Of a stretch of 64,000 nucleotides of DNA, positions 1 through 12,890 are shown piece after piece; position 1 is the stretch's first letter; each line of letters opens with the position of its first letter. This stretch comes from Anadara kagoshimensis (taxonomy: Eukaryota > Mollusca > Bivalvia > Arcoida > Arcidae). The translations under genes were made by a program, and so were the position numbers. The stretch is taken from assembly GCA_021292105.1 (NCBI GenBank), contig CM037870.1, positions 18,996,424 to 19,060,423 of the forward strand. The letters are read 5' to 3'. The notes beneath the pieces were generated by a model that saw only the letters and a list, made by a program, of their open reading frames with translations, ran no database searches and was not told where the DNA came from.

Positions 1-524
1 GAACACATGTTCTCTTGATTCCCTAAAACTATTCCATAACTGACAGAAAGAATCTGGACTGGGTTGTAAAACTCAATTACTCTATTACATTTAAGATTTC
101 CAATGTTAAATAAAAACACTAAGCGGGAAATAACATAACATTTTCTTATTGTCAACACTAGCTACACTTAAGGAGTACAGCATGGTTTCTGTAATTACTC
201 TGATGTTTGTTGACAAGAACAGGATATAAATCAACTCTCATTTAGTTATTGTTCTTTCTGAGCAGAATCATGTTAATGAAGCCAGTTACGGCAACATCCG
301 ATTTTGTTCCATATAGTATTAACCAGCCTGAAATATACCATTTTCTAATACCACCTAACTAATTAGAATGGCAGCTGGTTACTAAGGGACAGATTAGTCA
401 ATAGCAGGATGACAAAAGCACCATACTAACAACAATGTGTGGGAAATCATTTTCTGTTACAATATGGTACAAGTAGAAATATTCACATTATATAAAAGGT
501 GAACTGGCAGATACATCACTAATA

Positions 525-775
525 TTGTGACATCACCAGCTAAAGGTGAAGTGAAAGAAATCTTTACCTTGGCATTGTGCTAAGCGTCATTTGCAGGGAG
601 GGTTCATCAATATTCATCAAAATGACATACAAACCATGAAAAAGAAGATTGGTTTTTAAAGTATTTTCTAAAGGTTCCTGTGACTTTCTTTAATGGTTGG
701 TCAATGGTGAAAGAACAGCAATAACCTACTTTCAAGTCCTGGTCAGACCCAGGCAGGTTTTGATCCAGAGGCCTG
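525..775 (-). mobile_element. SINE-A copy, degraded
   Basis: It carries the family body (CACCAGCTA..AGGTGAAGTG, GCAGGGAGGGTTC, TTTCAAGTCCTGGTCAGACCC) with a truncated tRNA-like head. The region left of it holds no recognisable feature beyond a SINE-B tail fragment near 53-85. Confidence 0.7.
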
Positions 776-833
776 TTGTTATAGGATTATACACTAAAAG
801 TAACATCAGATACTTAAAGCTTAAGACACTTAC

Positions 834-979
834 CTAGAATCTGAGGCCCAGTGCATGGCATATATCTTAGCCAGGTGTCCTCGAAGGGTGCGCCTAGTGC
901 GCATTTGTATTCTACCCACGGCATCGACATTGACTGTGGCTTGAGTTAAAGTGGTATCTGCTGCTGCCTTTCTAGCTTC
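834..979 (-). CDS. GNB1: GNB1-like second coding exon
   Basis: The 146-base exon enters in phase 0 after TTACAG and encodes 48 residues plus two bases of the next codon. It ends ...[11 protein letters not shown], inside the first WD40 repeat, and the GH of RGHLAKIY is the conserved blade-start dipeptide. The donor is GTAAGTG at 833-827. Between this exon and the start-codon exon lies a 9.2-kb intron of SINEs, MITEs and unremarkable AT-rich sequence. Confidence 0.95.
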
Positions 980-3900
980 CTGTAACAGACAAGACACAAA
1001 CAATTAATCAATTCATGTTAATTACACAATTAAGTCTCTCTTTTTAAATGTTTATCATACTGTAAACATATTTATTTTCGCAGTGTATTAATTTTTGCTT
1101 ATTTCACGGTCGTTTTGTTTTGCACAAAAATGAAAACCTAGCGAGAATTATATTACGCTTATTGTGTTATAGTGCATACTTCAAAATCTGAAAAAATTGG
1201 GGACATGTCTAAATTTCCTATACTGCAAAAATAAATACATGTGAAATTAAATGTGTTTACAGTATAATGATACCTTGTCACAATGCCCTTCAATAACTTT
1301 GTCATTTCACCTATCACCACAATATTTTGAAATCCAGTTTCTCAAAGTCTCTTTAATTTTTAATCAAACACTTTAACATAATAATCCGACTGATCAAGAG
1401 GAAATGAAATAAGGCTTAATTGTATTTAGGATAAACTCCATAACCTAACCACACAAATCAAATGTATTTTCTTTAGCAATACCTGTTAAGAGATTGTCAG
1501 GATTTGAAGATACAGTAGAACTAGCAGATATACCAACTATTACATCATCATGTGAATCTTACTGACATATGTTACCTCCAAAAATAGATGCTTTGTTTTT
1601 TTATGTATTTGTAGATAAAACTATGACCGAATTATAATAATACAGAAGTTATACAGGTGAAATTCTATGCTTTTTTTGTATTAGATTTTTTCTCCTCAGA
1701 AGTTTTTAACAAGAAAAAGACACTTCAAAAACAAGTGGCACATACTAACTGTGATATATTGTTGAGTTTTATACAAACTACCTTCTGCCTTTTTGATAGG
1801 AAAAATTTGTTAAAACTATTTGCTTTTGTATCAATGTTGTTTTTGGAAATTTTAGTAGTCTGATTGGGAAATTTTAGTCATTTTTTTCTCCAAGGGAAAC
1901 TACCTTTATTCAGTAGTAAATAAGTAAACACGGACTGATTACATGTACATGTGATTGAAGTTGATTTTTAACAACCCCTTAGTGGTCAATATTTAACATT
2001 ACATAATGCACAAGTATTGATGTTATGGTGTTTTACACAAATGAATTTAAAAATGGCCCACTCTGAAAAATTCTAGATAGAACACCATGTCTTAACCGAG
2101 TTTATGATCAAGAACTATTGATAATCGGAAACAAGTCATAACATAAACAAGATGTAGGGGATAGAATGACTGCTTATTAAGTCTGCCGAGAAAAAAATTA
2201 AAATTTTTGTGTTTCAACAAGCATCTTAACCGAATTATTGATCAAGAAGTACGGACAATCTAGGACAAATTGTAATATTATCGAGATGAAACATAGAATA
2301 ACTGGTCATCAAGTCTGCTGATAAAAAAATAAAAGTTTTTTTTAACCAGCGTCTTAACCGCATTTATGACGATAGAAGTATATTAATAATCATTGTTTTG
2401 GGTTTATGTTTGTGGTAGAATATAGCAGTAGTAGATATGAAGCCTAGTAAATATGAAGCCGTTCTGACTTGATTCTCTGCCAAATATTATTAGAATAAGC
2501 AAATACAATGCTAACACCAATCTCTTTAACCAATCTTGCTATCTATTTATGGATAAACCAATATTTTTGGTAAAATACAGTATTTTCTCCGTCATACCTC
2601 AAAACAAGCATGACAGCTTCAGAGGAGACGCAGCTTGAGATGAAGCAGTACCAGAATTAATGGAACACGCTAATGGATTTTATGTGCTTTTATATTGATT
2701 TTGTCAGAGACACATGTCACAATATATTTTATACACCATAATCACAGATTTACTGGTATAAATTTATACATAATATTGCATCTCGGATTATTCGATTCTG
2801 TAATTATTTATGCATAGCACAAACAGGATATGATGAAGATGATGCTCTGAATACTAAATAAAGTAACAGATGATGATATAGAATTATTTAAAAACTTTTT
2901 AACTATCCTAGGAAATTGGGATTGTTGTCATTATTTGTCTGAATGGATTGATTGATTGAATGGGTTTTTTAAGTCCGAGACAAGAATATTTAACTTATAT
3001 CTAGATGTCACCAGCTATAGGTGAAGTGACAGAATTTTTTTGTTTGCAGTGGTCTCGGGCAAGGTGCAGTGAGGGATCTTTAATGAACCACACCTGAAAA
3101 GGCACAGGTGTGGCACAGGGCATCAGTTTTTAAGGTCTTTTCCAAAAGACCCTGCAACTTTCATTTCTAAATTCTGAGTGTTTGGCAAAAGAACAGTCAT
3201 TACCTTTTTTCAAGTCTTGGCCTTGGCCAAGGTTCAAACCCAAAATTTCCACATACAAAGTGAGCAGTCTACCAAGTGATCTACCTTAGTATCTGGCTTA
3301 GTATGATTCACTGTAAAGTCTAAATCAACATTCAAACCAAAAAGTATGGTTTTAAATGTATAATCTATGTTTCCATTCCTGATAGCCGAAATCGCCATAG
3401 GCTACTAATTTCTGAGAAATTCTTTTAAAAAGTAACCTATTTTAGCAAATTTGTGGGAAAAAAACTTTTAAAAGGGCTATATTTTCACCAATTTTGGAAA
3501 TTTTAAAAGTTTTGGAAACCTAGTATAATGATACATGGTTTTGAATTTATATTTTATTTATTTATTTATTATGAATAATTGGTCCCTGTAAGTCCTTTAT
3601 TACGACAGATTTAAGTAGTTTTACCACTTATTATGAACTGTTTACCACTATATTCTTACACACCTCATATTTATCTACCTGTATAAACTAACACACAGCA
3701 GGTAAACCCGATACACAACAAGTACACAACGTGATCAGTGTAACACGGAGTAATAATAATTAAGAAATGCTTTATTTATTGCTTTCATTTAAACGAGCGT
3801 TCCTTCTCACTTGTTTTCCATAAAATAGCTCTAATCAAGGATAAAGATTAAATTATGATTGAAATATCATGCAGTCTCAATAGGAAACAACTGATCTACT

Positions 3901-6900
3901 CTGTATTGATTTTTGAAATCAGTCTCAGAAAACACCGACTTGGGAGACAATAACAACGACCTGACCTGGCAATCTAAATCCTCAATCTTGTTTATTTCTA
4001 CAGATAAGAAAAACATGCTGTGTATCGATCATGATCATACTGCTTTATGGGTAGGACATTTTTTTAAAGACTTAAGAATATATTAAATTAACATTGCCAT
4101 GTTAATTTTCATGTTTTTAAAACCAGTAGTAAGTATTTTATCAGTTGTTGCCATAGCTAGCTAGCACAGATGAGCTTTTCCATCTCCAATCAATACAATT
4201 TATACATGTACTGAATGTATATAGCACATGTATTATTTATTAAGACTGGTTATTAATTTTTAACCAGGTGAACTGAAGTATATCATATTAACAAGTCTTT
4301 TATATATAAGGCATCATTATTTTGTCTTGCCACAGTGACAGGGTATAAGCCAAGCTTATGATCACAAGCACAATGTAATACAAAATGTACTTGGATACAA
4401 AAATACACAAGATGGGTTGGGTGGGTGTGGTATTTTATGCCAGTCATTGTTTTACATATTCCATTTATAATGAAGCAGTCAACTTAAGAATTGTGGAAAG
4501 TGATCTTGGTGGCCAAGTGATCTAAAGAGCAAGTGCTGATCTGGGCTGATCAAAGTGTGAGAAAGTTTGTCAGATTGCTTGCTGGAAGATACTTACTGGT
4601 AGTTTTCTCTGGACACACCAGTTTCCTCCACTATTTCTTTAAATGACGAACTTGATACATAGGTTAAATTTTAATTTAATCAAGAGTTAGTGGATTAATA
4701 AGTACCACAAAACTTGTGTCTAAAACTTTTTTAAGTTATTAGACCCCAAACACAATGTTTTTTTACAATACAATTACTTAATATTTTATGTTTTATTTTA
4801 ACAATTTTTTTTAAATTACAAAACATAAAATTTTAACCCAACAAACATTTAATGAATTCTAGTTATTTTTGCAGTAAAATGATACATTTTCATTAAAACT
4901 CTGCATGTGCTGCCTGGTATGAATATATTAACAGTCCAATATCTGTTCATTTTATATTTACTGGTAATTAATTCAATGAAGCATACAATCAAATTTATAG
5001 AATCACCTGTTTTAACATATTTATTTATTTATTTATTTAAGATTTAATCTGTGCAGACTTGATATATTTGGAAATCTTGGAAATCAGCCAAAAGTCTATT
5101 AATTAAAAATCTGCTACAGTAAACACGCAACAATTAGAGTACACCATTAATTACAGCAAAACCTAAAATGGTACCCAGTATTTTCTCTATGTCAACAACA
5201 CTGAAACAGAAGTATTAAACAATAACAAGATGGCCGCCGCCAGCCATTGTTGGGTGATCAGTTAATACCATACTACAACAGTACTGTCAGACTAGGAGAT
5301 GATATTGATTATACTGTTTAGTGGTTTTATAAGCTTCAGATGAATTGGACAGCTGTAGAAATATTACACAGAGAAGGACAGTATTAGTAACTCAGCAAAC
5401 TGAAGCAGGCAGGCATGGATGGATGGACTATGTTGTTGACCTTGTATTGATCACCATAAATACCAATTTTAATGCTAATTGTTTTGTTATAAATAACAAA
5501 TTTATACATCAACAGAATTTAATTATAGTACAAATACATTATACAATTTACCAGACCATAATTACTTTATTTTAAAGAGGGAAATCTTAAAATAACGGTG
5601 TCATACAGTCCATAAGTAATATTCCATAAAAATTTAGACCATTATTTTTAAACAAAGTTTGAAAAATCAATAAAACCAACACATACAAATAGACATGAAT
5701 TAAAACAGCCATTTGTACAAACTGCTGTAACATGTTGACCTTATCTGCCCTTGAATCTTGAAAACTTTTAGGTCTTTTAAGACAGTTGGGCCATAATTTA
5801 ATCCAACTGTGGAGACCATGTCCCAGAATTTTAGTCTATTTTTAATTAATTCCTGCCTTGAATTTAGAGATAACTTTTTAGCATACCATTTCAAGAAGCA
5901 ATAAGCCAGAATTCTAACTCATAACCCTTCAACCCAGGGTAAAAATGTCTACCATTTAGCCATACAAAATGATTTGCAAACCATAATCAAACCTATGTTT
6001 CCATTCCTGGAAGCTAAAATCGCCATTGGCTACTCATTTTTGTGAAAAATTACTTTAAAAGGTACTATATTTTCACAAATCTTGGAAATTTGGCTACTAG
6101 TAATTTTAAAATTGTGGAAACATAGTCAAACCAAATGATGCAAACACTATTCACTACAGGGTTTACAAGATTCTCTATAGAGGCCATCCAAAGTGGCCTT
6201 TAAGGACAGATGGTCATTATACAGGATCAAATATCATAAATAAAGAACAATTGGGATGGAATTTTATGAACTTTTTTAACAGCAGGTGGTCCTTATATAG
6301 AAGTAACCTTTAAGTCAAGTTTGACTATAAGAAAGTTTCTTAAATAAACTTCTCGATTCACAAAACATTCAAAACAGTTCAACAGCAAAGGTTACAATAA
6401 CCATATTTTTATTTACATGAATCTATGTGTATTTATTTATAAACTTGGCATGTATTGGCCTAAATACCTTGGATTACATTGTAATTTGTTATTATTTTGT
6501 GTAACATTTGGTGAACAGAGTGTATATGTGCACACAAATGCCACCTTGGATTAGTGGTTTTACTCTGTTATCTCCCACGATTATCAGTACAACTTTTTCT
6601 ACGCAACAGAAAAGTTCTTTACCAAAAGCATAACCACAAAGCATTAGTGTAGAAACCTGGCAAAACTTCATCCAAAGCTCTTGAAAACATCATATTTACA
6701 ATAATACATAAATTTGAGTCTTGATTTCATGGGAAATAAGACTAATTCTCAGATAATGAATCAATGATGAAGATTAAATGCAATGGCGAAATTAGAACTA
6801 TCACAAGTATGGTACCACAATAGCCCTTATTTCTAAAGAATAGGGGCACATGATAGTGGTCTTGTGTGTTAAACATTTACTCAAGGACTGAGATTTTACA

Positions 6901-9900
6901 CCTCAGATGGTATAATGGTACTGAACAAGACTAATTTCAAATTGCTTCATTACACCCAACCGACCCAATAAATATCAATACAGGTACTGTTCTGACAGAA
7001 ATTTGAAAAGGTCGGATGTCCCATCCAAGGGGAAATTATGTCATCTCAGAATAAGCTCTGACCATAAACCCCAGGCAGACTACATTGATACACAAAATGA
7101 ATCCCCCATCAACACAATAGAAATCTGCACAATTTTATTTTCTAACAACTTTAGGTTTTGTTCTACATACAGCAGGCAAATATCACAAACTTATTCATAT
7201 GGATTGAAGTTTAAAGTACAAATGATAATAAGTATTGGTAATACATCTTCCCGTCAAAAACAAGCCAGCTGATTGATTGATGAAACCGGTCTATTACACT
7301 AATGTCCAGACATCAACTGATGCGAGTGAAGATGCAGACATTGTTCTAAATACTGGCATTGTAATATATACATGTACTGGCTGGCATGAGGCAACTATTT
7401 TTAAGTCCCTTCCAATGGATGCTGCATACTCAGTGTTGATCAACTAGATTTAACATTACCATAAAATTCAAACTTAATCGGTCATATTTGTCATGACAGG
7501 AAATTAATTTTCCGTGATCTGAAAACCATCCAGACAAAATACATCAGAACCTAATTTTGATCCAAGGTTTTTAGACATAAGATATAGCTGACAAACAAAG
7601 AAATTAATAAGATTTTTTGTTACTCAATAACCTCAACAAACCATTCCACTCTGGCAGCTATAGGCAAAAGAACAGAAATATTGCCTGTATGTTGCACTGA
7701 TGGCATTATACAGCAGTGTTCTTTACTGTATCATGGCTACCATAACATGAGACTTCCTTTATTACAAGTTCCCATCCGAAAGGATTAACTTTCATTTTGT
7801 AATGTCAAGTGCTTGGTTGAAAAGAACAGTCACTACCCACTTTCAATTCTTGGACAAGACCCCGCAGGTTCAAACCCACGAGCTCCCACTTGCGGAGCAA
7901 AAACTCTTAAAACTGAACTAAGCAAGACCCCGCAGGTTCAAACCCACAAGCTCCCACTTGCGGAGCAAACACTCTTAAAACTGAACTAAGCAAGACCCCG
8001 CAGGTTCAAACCCACGAGCTCCCACTTGCAGAGCAAACACTCTTCAAACTGAGCTACCGCAGTGGTATTACTCTGTACAAAAAATTTATTAAATTCTCTT
8101 TCATGCATTTGAAGATGACAACCATCAATTCTGAATTCTCTATAACAGACATACACTGACTGGGTTAGCTCAATTGATAAATGCTCATTCGGTTTAAGAG
8201 GCTAATGACAGGTTCCGACTAAAATGTGAAAGCAGGTAGCAACCTTTTGCCAAGCATTTGACATTTAGAAATGAATGTCACTGGGTCATTCAGTTTTAAT
8301 GAATCAAATAAAGTACATGGATAGAATGGTTTGATAGTTATACCGAAGTCAAGATTTCATGTGGTTTATTTTAGTGTAGTGGAGAAACCAGGAGCAACTG
8401 GAGAAAACACAGACTCTGGGCTAGTGAAGCGATAAACTTTATGACTCTAAAAACTACACAAATGGAAATTGCGAAGGGATAAGTTTTCAAGCACTTAAGA
8501 ACTGTCCAAATTGGAATTAACCAAGATACTAACAGGAACTATAATCTGTGGAGATGATCCATAAATCAGACAGTATTTCACTCATGACAGTTTTTTTTAA
8601 TTGCTGCATCATCAAACACACTGACAACCACCCAGTTAATTGATAGAAAACATGTCAAACATCTCTGGCATAAAGATACAAGAAAAATAACCAGAATTTT
8701 TCAAATAATCAAACCATCATGATTGCCAACAGCTTTAAAAACCATGTTGGTTGAATGAGGTTTTACGTGCTAGTCAAGAATATTTCACCTATATTGAGAT
8801 GTCACCAGCTATAAGTGAAGTGTCAGAAATTTATACCTTTGCAGTGCACTCAGGGCAATGTGCAGGGAGGGTTCATTAATGTGCCACACCTGCATTGACA
8901 TGGGGCATTGGTTTTTAAGGTCTCTTTCAAAGGACCTTTGACTTCCATTCCAAAATGCAGAGTGCTTGGCATAAGAACATTCACTACCTATTTTTAAGTC
9001 TTGGTCAGGCCCCAGCTGGGGTTAGCGTCCATGATCTCCCATATACGATGCAAGCACTCTAACAATCACGTGTAGCTATATTCCTTGCAAATATTGGAAA
9101 GGCGTGTACTTGAGGACAATCCTAACCCATAATCTTCTCAACACCTCTCCTATGTCTCTCAAGTTTTATGGCCCGTAATGAATATTGAAACACCTGCCAA
9201 TCTCAAGAAAATTGTCTGAGATTTGTGATCACATTTCATGTAAAATTTATTCATGAAAGATAGCCTTCAATTTTGTCTACTAAAATGGTGGCCAAATTGA
9301 CCAAATAGAAAATTCACTTTTTTGTTTGGACTATTAGCCATCATGATTCCACTAATTTAAAATTTTTGACACTTGAGAAAATAAAGTGTTTTTAAAAATA
9401 TTTTTATCACAAATTTGCTAAAACGGACAACTGTTTCATAGAATTCTTAGAAACCTTATAGCCAATGGCAATTTTGGCAGCTACCAGAAATGGAAACAGA
9501 TGAAGTTTCTTTGAACCTATCTTTAACTTGCAGTGTGCACAGCATCCATTCAGTTTACTTCTCAATTACCTAAATGAAAGTCGGACTTTGAAATCCATTG
9601 AATACCAGTATGATCAATTTATTGGGATTTCATGTCCCAGTCAAGAATATTTCATATATATAACCCCCAACATGACTGAATTTCCTAGACAAGAACAATT
9701 TTAATGCTTATCAGAAATATTCACAAGCAGTTCAGAGATTAGAAATAGTTCAATGATACTTGATTTGAAATTAACAATTGTATCTAGAAATCATGTTTCG
9801 TGAGGTATTATTATAAATTAAGATGTGATATGCTGATATCAATACAGTGGTTTTTTATACAGCCAGCAAGGTGACAAAAGTTGTTCGTTTCTTTTTTGTT

Positions 9901-10220
9901 TTAATTTAGATAAGTTTGTTGTCTACTTCAAATAAGTTCACATTATTGAAATTTGGCTACTACTTAAAAATTTAGTGAAAGGGCTGGAATAGATTTTGTA
10001 AGATCTGGTAATGAACATCTATGTCACTGTAGTTTCTTGCTCCTGAATGTTGGACCTTGGCTAACGTTTAGCTCATTTCATCACTTCAATTGCTGCTGTC
10101 GCTTGTCTAACAACCAAATATAGGTTTTGTTCATTCTTGTATACTTTGTAAAATACATACCCTAATTTGATTCTTTAATTGTTCTGTTTCTTGACGTAGA
10201 TTTTCTAGTTCACTACTCAT
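834..10220 (-). CDS. GNB1: G-protein beta subunit (GNB1-like), 5' two coding exons, partial
   Basis: Two coding exons on the minus strand, join(834..979, 10161..10220), give 68 complete codons. The product starts [20 protein letters not shown] (the amino-terminal helix that forms a coiled coil with the gamma subunit) and continues [13 protein letters not shown], then [20 protein letters not shown] into the first WD40 blade. This is the known layout of G-beta 1-4, which with gamma carries signals from seven-transmembrane receptors at the inner plasma membrane. The start has a good context (TTCACC before ATG). The donor after the first exon is GTATGT, the acceptor of the second is TTACAG, and its donor GTAAGTG splits an Arg codon after two bases. 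The remaining 270 or so residues of a roughly 340-residue protein lie off the left edge. Family membership is near certain; the paralogue number is inferred from general invertebrate usage. Confidence 0.95.
1058..1264. mobile_element. MITE family E (TACTGTAAA ends), CpG-decayed copy
   Basis: A 207-bp element with inverted ends TACTGTAAAC...GTTTACAGTA, including the TA target duplication. It is a nearly full-length match to the copy at 18518-18724. Where that copy reads CG, this one mostly reads TG or CA (for example CCGCGAAAAT there, CTGCAAAAAT here). It is non-autonomous with no coding frame, and the TA target suggests a Tc1/mariner-type mobiliser. Confidence 0.85.
2945..3290 (-). mobile_element. 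SINE-A, near full length
   Basis: Written on the plus strand it starts with TGATTGATTGAATGGG. It passes through TCACCAGCTATAGGTGAAGTG and a GCAGTG..GGCAAGGTGCAG block, and ends with a tRNA-like head read on the minus strand (A-box region near 3275, B-box GGTTTGAACC near 3235). The same architecture recurs at 8752, 16663, 25318, 30345 and 40160. Confidence 0.85.
3365..3523. mobile_element. MITE family T (CTATGTTTCCA ends)
   Basis: The ends are CTATGTTTCCA and, inverted, TGGAAACCTAG, enclosing AT-rich sequence with no frame. Related copies lie at 5993-6125 and 44042-44206, with parts at 9404-9500 and, interrupted, around 57500-57875. Confidence 0.75.
4495..4625 (+). mobile_element. SINE-B fragment
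   Basis: It has the TGGTGGCCAAGTGATCTAAAG tRNA-like head (A box) followed by GAGAAAGTTTGTCAGATTGC and ACACCAGTTTCCTCCACTAT, shared with the copy at 16985. The 3' half is missing. Confidence 0.6.
5993..6125. mobile_element. MITE family T copy
   Basis: A compact 133-bp copy bounded by CTATGTTTCCATTCCTGGA and TTGTGGAAACATAG, which are near-perfect inverted ends. Confidence 0.8.
6147..6326. mobile_element. MITE family P (GTCAAACCTGTC ends), degraded
   Basis: The ends resemble CAGGGTTTACAAGATTC and, inverted, AAGTCAAGTTTGACT. The inside carries repeated GGCC..TTTAAGGAC and TGGTCCTTATATAG motifs shared with copies at 19859, 21147, 27549 and 41649. Confidence 0.6.
7760..8065 (-). mobile_element. 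SINE-A with tandemly triplicated tRNA head
   Basis: The 5' part matches the SINE-A body (CAAGTGCTTGGTTGAAAAG, AACAGTCACTACCCACTTTC). The tRNA-like end, about 67 bp from AAGACCCCGCAGGTTCAAAC to ACTGAACTAAGC, then occurs three times in a row (from about 7856, 7923 and 7991) with only a few differences. Each unit carries its own B-box-like GGTTTGAACC on the minus strand. Confidence 0.8.
8160..8290 (+). mobile_element. SINE-A fragment
   Basis: The head reads GGGTTAGCTCAATTGATAAAT with B box AGGTTCCGACT, followed by TTTGCCAAGCATTTGACATT. It is in the opposite orientation to its neighbours. Confidence 0.6.
8752..9065 (-). mobile_element. SINE-A, near full length
   Basis: Plus-strand landmarks are GAATGAGGTTTTACGTGCTA, CACCAGCTATAAGTGAAGTG, CAATGTGCAGGGAGGGTTCA and TTTTTAAGTCTTGGTCAGGC, with a tRNA-like head ending near 9065. 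Confidence 0.8.
9404..9500. mobile_element. MITE family T fragment
   Basis: It reads TTTGCTAAAACGGACAAC and ACCAGAAATGGAAACAGATG, matching one end of the family. The other end is not recognisable. Confidence 0.5.
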
Positions 10221-10249
10221 GGTGAATTTTTTAAAAAAACAAAAAAAAT
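10161..10249 (-). CDS. GNB1: GNB1-like exon with start codon
   Basis: The exon starts after a pyrimidine-rich acceptor (TTTCTTTTTCAG, ending at 10250). It has 29 bases of T/A-rich 5' untranslated sequence, then ATG at 10220-10218 and 20 codons ending in an AGG Arg codon at the GTATGT donor (10160-10155). No other in-frame ATG follows an acceptor here, which fixes the start. Confidence 0.93.
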
Positions 10250-10374
10250 CTGAAAAAGAAAATAAATAGCAATAGTTAAGAATAATATTGAGCAGGAGTG
10301 GATAATTGAGAATAATGCCCCTAGCCAAGATTCCCTCATTTATAACCATGCAGTAAGTTCAGACATTTCTTTTC

Positions 10375-10495
10375 ATCCTTGCAAAAGAACAGTCACTACC
10401 AACTTCCAAGTATTAGGTCAGACCTGGTTATTGTCCAAACCTACCATTCACTTCTTACACAGCGAGCACTCTAACACCAAGCTAACAGTGGTCAG
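10375..10495 (-). mobile_element. SINE-A head fragment
   Basis: It matches only the head half: AAAGAACAGTCACTACCAAC, AGGTCAGACCTGG, then GAGCACTCTAACACCAAGCT. Confidence 0.55.
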
Positions 10496-12658
10496 ACATA
10501 GCTGAGGAAATTTCAGGAAACAGGACTGCCAGGAGAAAAACCATTGCACACTGGCAAGTTAACTGACTTTTTTAAATTAGAACGATGGATCTATCCAGTT
10601 AGAGGTTCAAACCGAGGCAGACAGATGGGATGTGATCTGTAACCAAATTTAAGATCACTCAGCCACCAAAGTCTTTAATATATGTAGAAAATTGAGACTG
10701 GGAAACAAGTATAATAACAGTGTTAACAATCAAACACAGAGTTATTTTATTTACATACAGACAGCCTGTGATCATGGAAAATACCTGCTGACTTCAAAGC
10801 CATTTGAACCACCAACTGTCCTTGATAATTGAACTGGTGATCTTTCTAAAGCAAGTCACGATTTCAAACCACGTTTTGTATCAATGGACCAGGATGGCAG
10901 TAAAATTGTTTTTAATCATAGTTTTCAGTTGTATCATAAGATAGAATAATTGTTGGGTGAATAAATTTTGTACGATGTGCATTTCTGGTCAACTGTTGAA
11001 TTAAAACCTGCATGCACTGAACTTTTTTAAACCCAAGATACATTTCGTAACAAACATAAACTTCACAAAAACCGACACCAAGCTAACCGCTATCGGGCAG
11101 TAACTACACTATGATGGGGACAACAATTAACCTTGAAGTCTTAACTACATCATATGAAATGAAATCACAAGACTTGACTTTCAACATACCACTCCACATT
11201 ATGTCATATTTTGAACACCAAAACAATGAAACACACAAGACAGATTAGCACACACATTAGTTCCAATGAATCCAACACATGCATACCATGTCCAAATCAC
11301 AATCCAAACACCTATGTAAAAACTTTCAAAACCGATAAATAAAATCAAACACAGGAACTTCCACCATAGAATCGAAGTCAGCTACTTCAGAAGATAACTT
11401 GCACCTCAGGTCTAGCTAGATTCACCCGACACATGGAAAATCAAAATTCAGAATGAAAAAAACCTAGAATATGGAACGTCAAATACAAAATTTATGTATA
11501 CCCAGAATAATTTTGAATACAGATACATCGTTTTTATCAATGATATTGTGATGATGAACTATATCGTGATTGTTTTCATAATAATGCTATGGGCAGGTAC
11601 ATGCTGGTGAGAGAATCAATTGCTAGTAATCGAAGCGTAACCATGAAATAGATGCAGTAAATATAACCAAGCCTACACAAATTAGTCATGTCATCCACCT
11701 TTACTTATCATCGTACGTTTAAAAACAATTCCCCCCAAAAAATAGCAAATGATGTTTTGTATTGTTGAAAAAATTCAGATAAAGACACAAAGGGGGTGTT
11801 ACAAAAATAAATACTTTTGAGCTTATTTTATATGAAGTTGACTGATCCGTCATACTATACAATAAGTTTAAAGATATGACAGCGGATAGCATAATTTACA
11901 GAAGACAATTCTTTGTTCAACCTGATATCCTTGAAACAGACAGGGATGAAAAGAGGTTTACATATAATTACTGTCAATGTTCACGTCCGAGCTTATTTTT
12001 TCATTCCTCAGTCAGTCTCAAGTCCTTGATAACATTTTCAGAAATAATCAGCACCACACCTATAAAACTATCAATCCCTCAATCCAGCTTACAGCTCAAA
12101 ACTCCCAGTCGATATATGACTGCTTGAATTATGCATATTTATTTATGCAGTACGCCATCTTTGAAAATGGCCGAAATCCATCTCTCAATTCATTTTGTCT
12201 GACAAACCACCATTAACACATAAAAATCCATATAAATACAAATCGTACATGCAATTAATCCTTTGAATGGCGATTTTCAAACGATGACTGTGCGTTTGTG
12301 TACTTTGTATCAAAAATGTCACAATTTTTATACAATGTAGCGATATTGTATGCACTTTGTTCCAACCAGTCTCAGCAACTCCATCCACAAAATGCAATGT
12401 TTCTTGCGATTGCATAAAAAATGCTGCGATTTTGAGGTAACAAACAATACGTAAATAAATATATATAATCAGAAAATATATATTCGCTTCAATGTAAATA
12501 TTTACCTGTGAATTACAATAACAAATCCGATTTGACAGTCGGAGGTTTATTTGTGCACACGAAAAACAAGGAAGCCATTTCAAGCGAACATATTTAGCAT
12601 TTTTCTGATTATTGCAATAAAATACAACATCGGGAAGAATTTGACAGGACATACTTAC

Positions 12659-12890
12659 ATTTATGGATAAAAAGGAAAGCGAAAAATCCCGGTTATTCGT
12701 TCATAAAGGCGCTTATAAATGGTCTTCTTGTAGCCGGCATTGATCAATTTCCCTTTTCCTGGGGTGCGGTCTCCCTTGTACGATCAACTGAAACCCCGTA
12801 GTTTATTGCAAAACTAAGATGGTACGCATGCGCAGGTCGCTACTTCTTGCGTTCTTCTCATTAGCATATGCTGTCTGAAACACTATACGG
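12659..12890 (-). promoter_or_regulatory. GNB1: Probable GNB1 promoter and non-coding first exon
   Basis: A strong donor reading minus-strand AT|GTAAGTATG sits at 12658-12653, and no coding frame runs into it. This fits a 5' untranslated exon splicing to the acceptor at 10250. Just upstream, at 12825-12834, is a GCGCATGCG palindrome matching the core of NRF-1 sites, which is common in CpG-type promoters without a TATA box. CpG becomes frequent from here to about 23 kb, as expected at the end of a methylated gene body. The transcription start itself cannot be read from sequence. Confidence 0.5.

Larger units (their letters stand above)
980..10160 (-). other. GNB1-like first coding intron
   Basis: A 9.2-kb intron with GTATGT and TTACAG ends. 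It contains SINE-A copies and fragments (525-775, 2945-3290, 7760-8065, 8160-8290, 8752-9065, 9595-9665), TA-flanked MITEs (1058-1264, 3365-3523, 5993-6125, 6147-6326) and a SINE-B fragment near 4500-4625. The rest, for example 1300-2900, 3530-4490, 4630-5990 and 6330-7750, is AT-rich with short stop-free frames that show no family resemblance and no splice-bounded exon I can recognise. Confidence 0.85.

Noticed and set aside
12185-12652. 155-codon minus-strand frame upstream of GNB1 coding exons
   Set aside because: It overlaps the GNB1 5' intron just past the donor at 12658, is Cys/Ile/Tyr-rich AT sequence with no domain, and is not needed to explain the splice signals.
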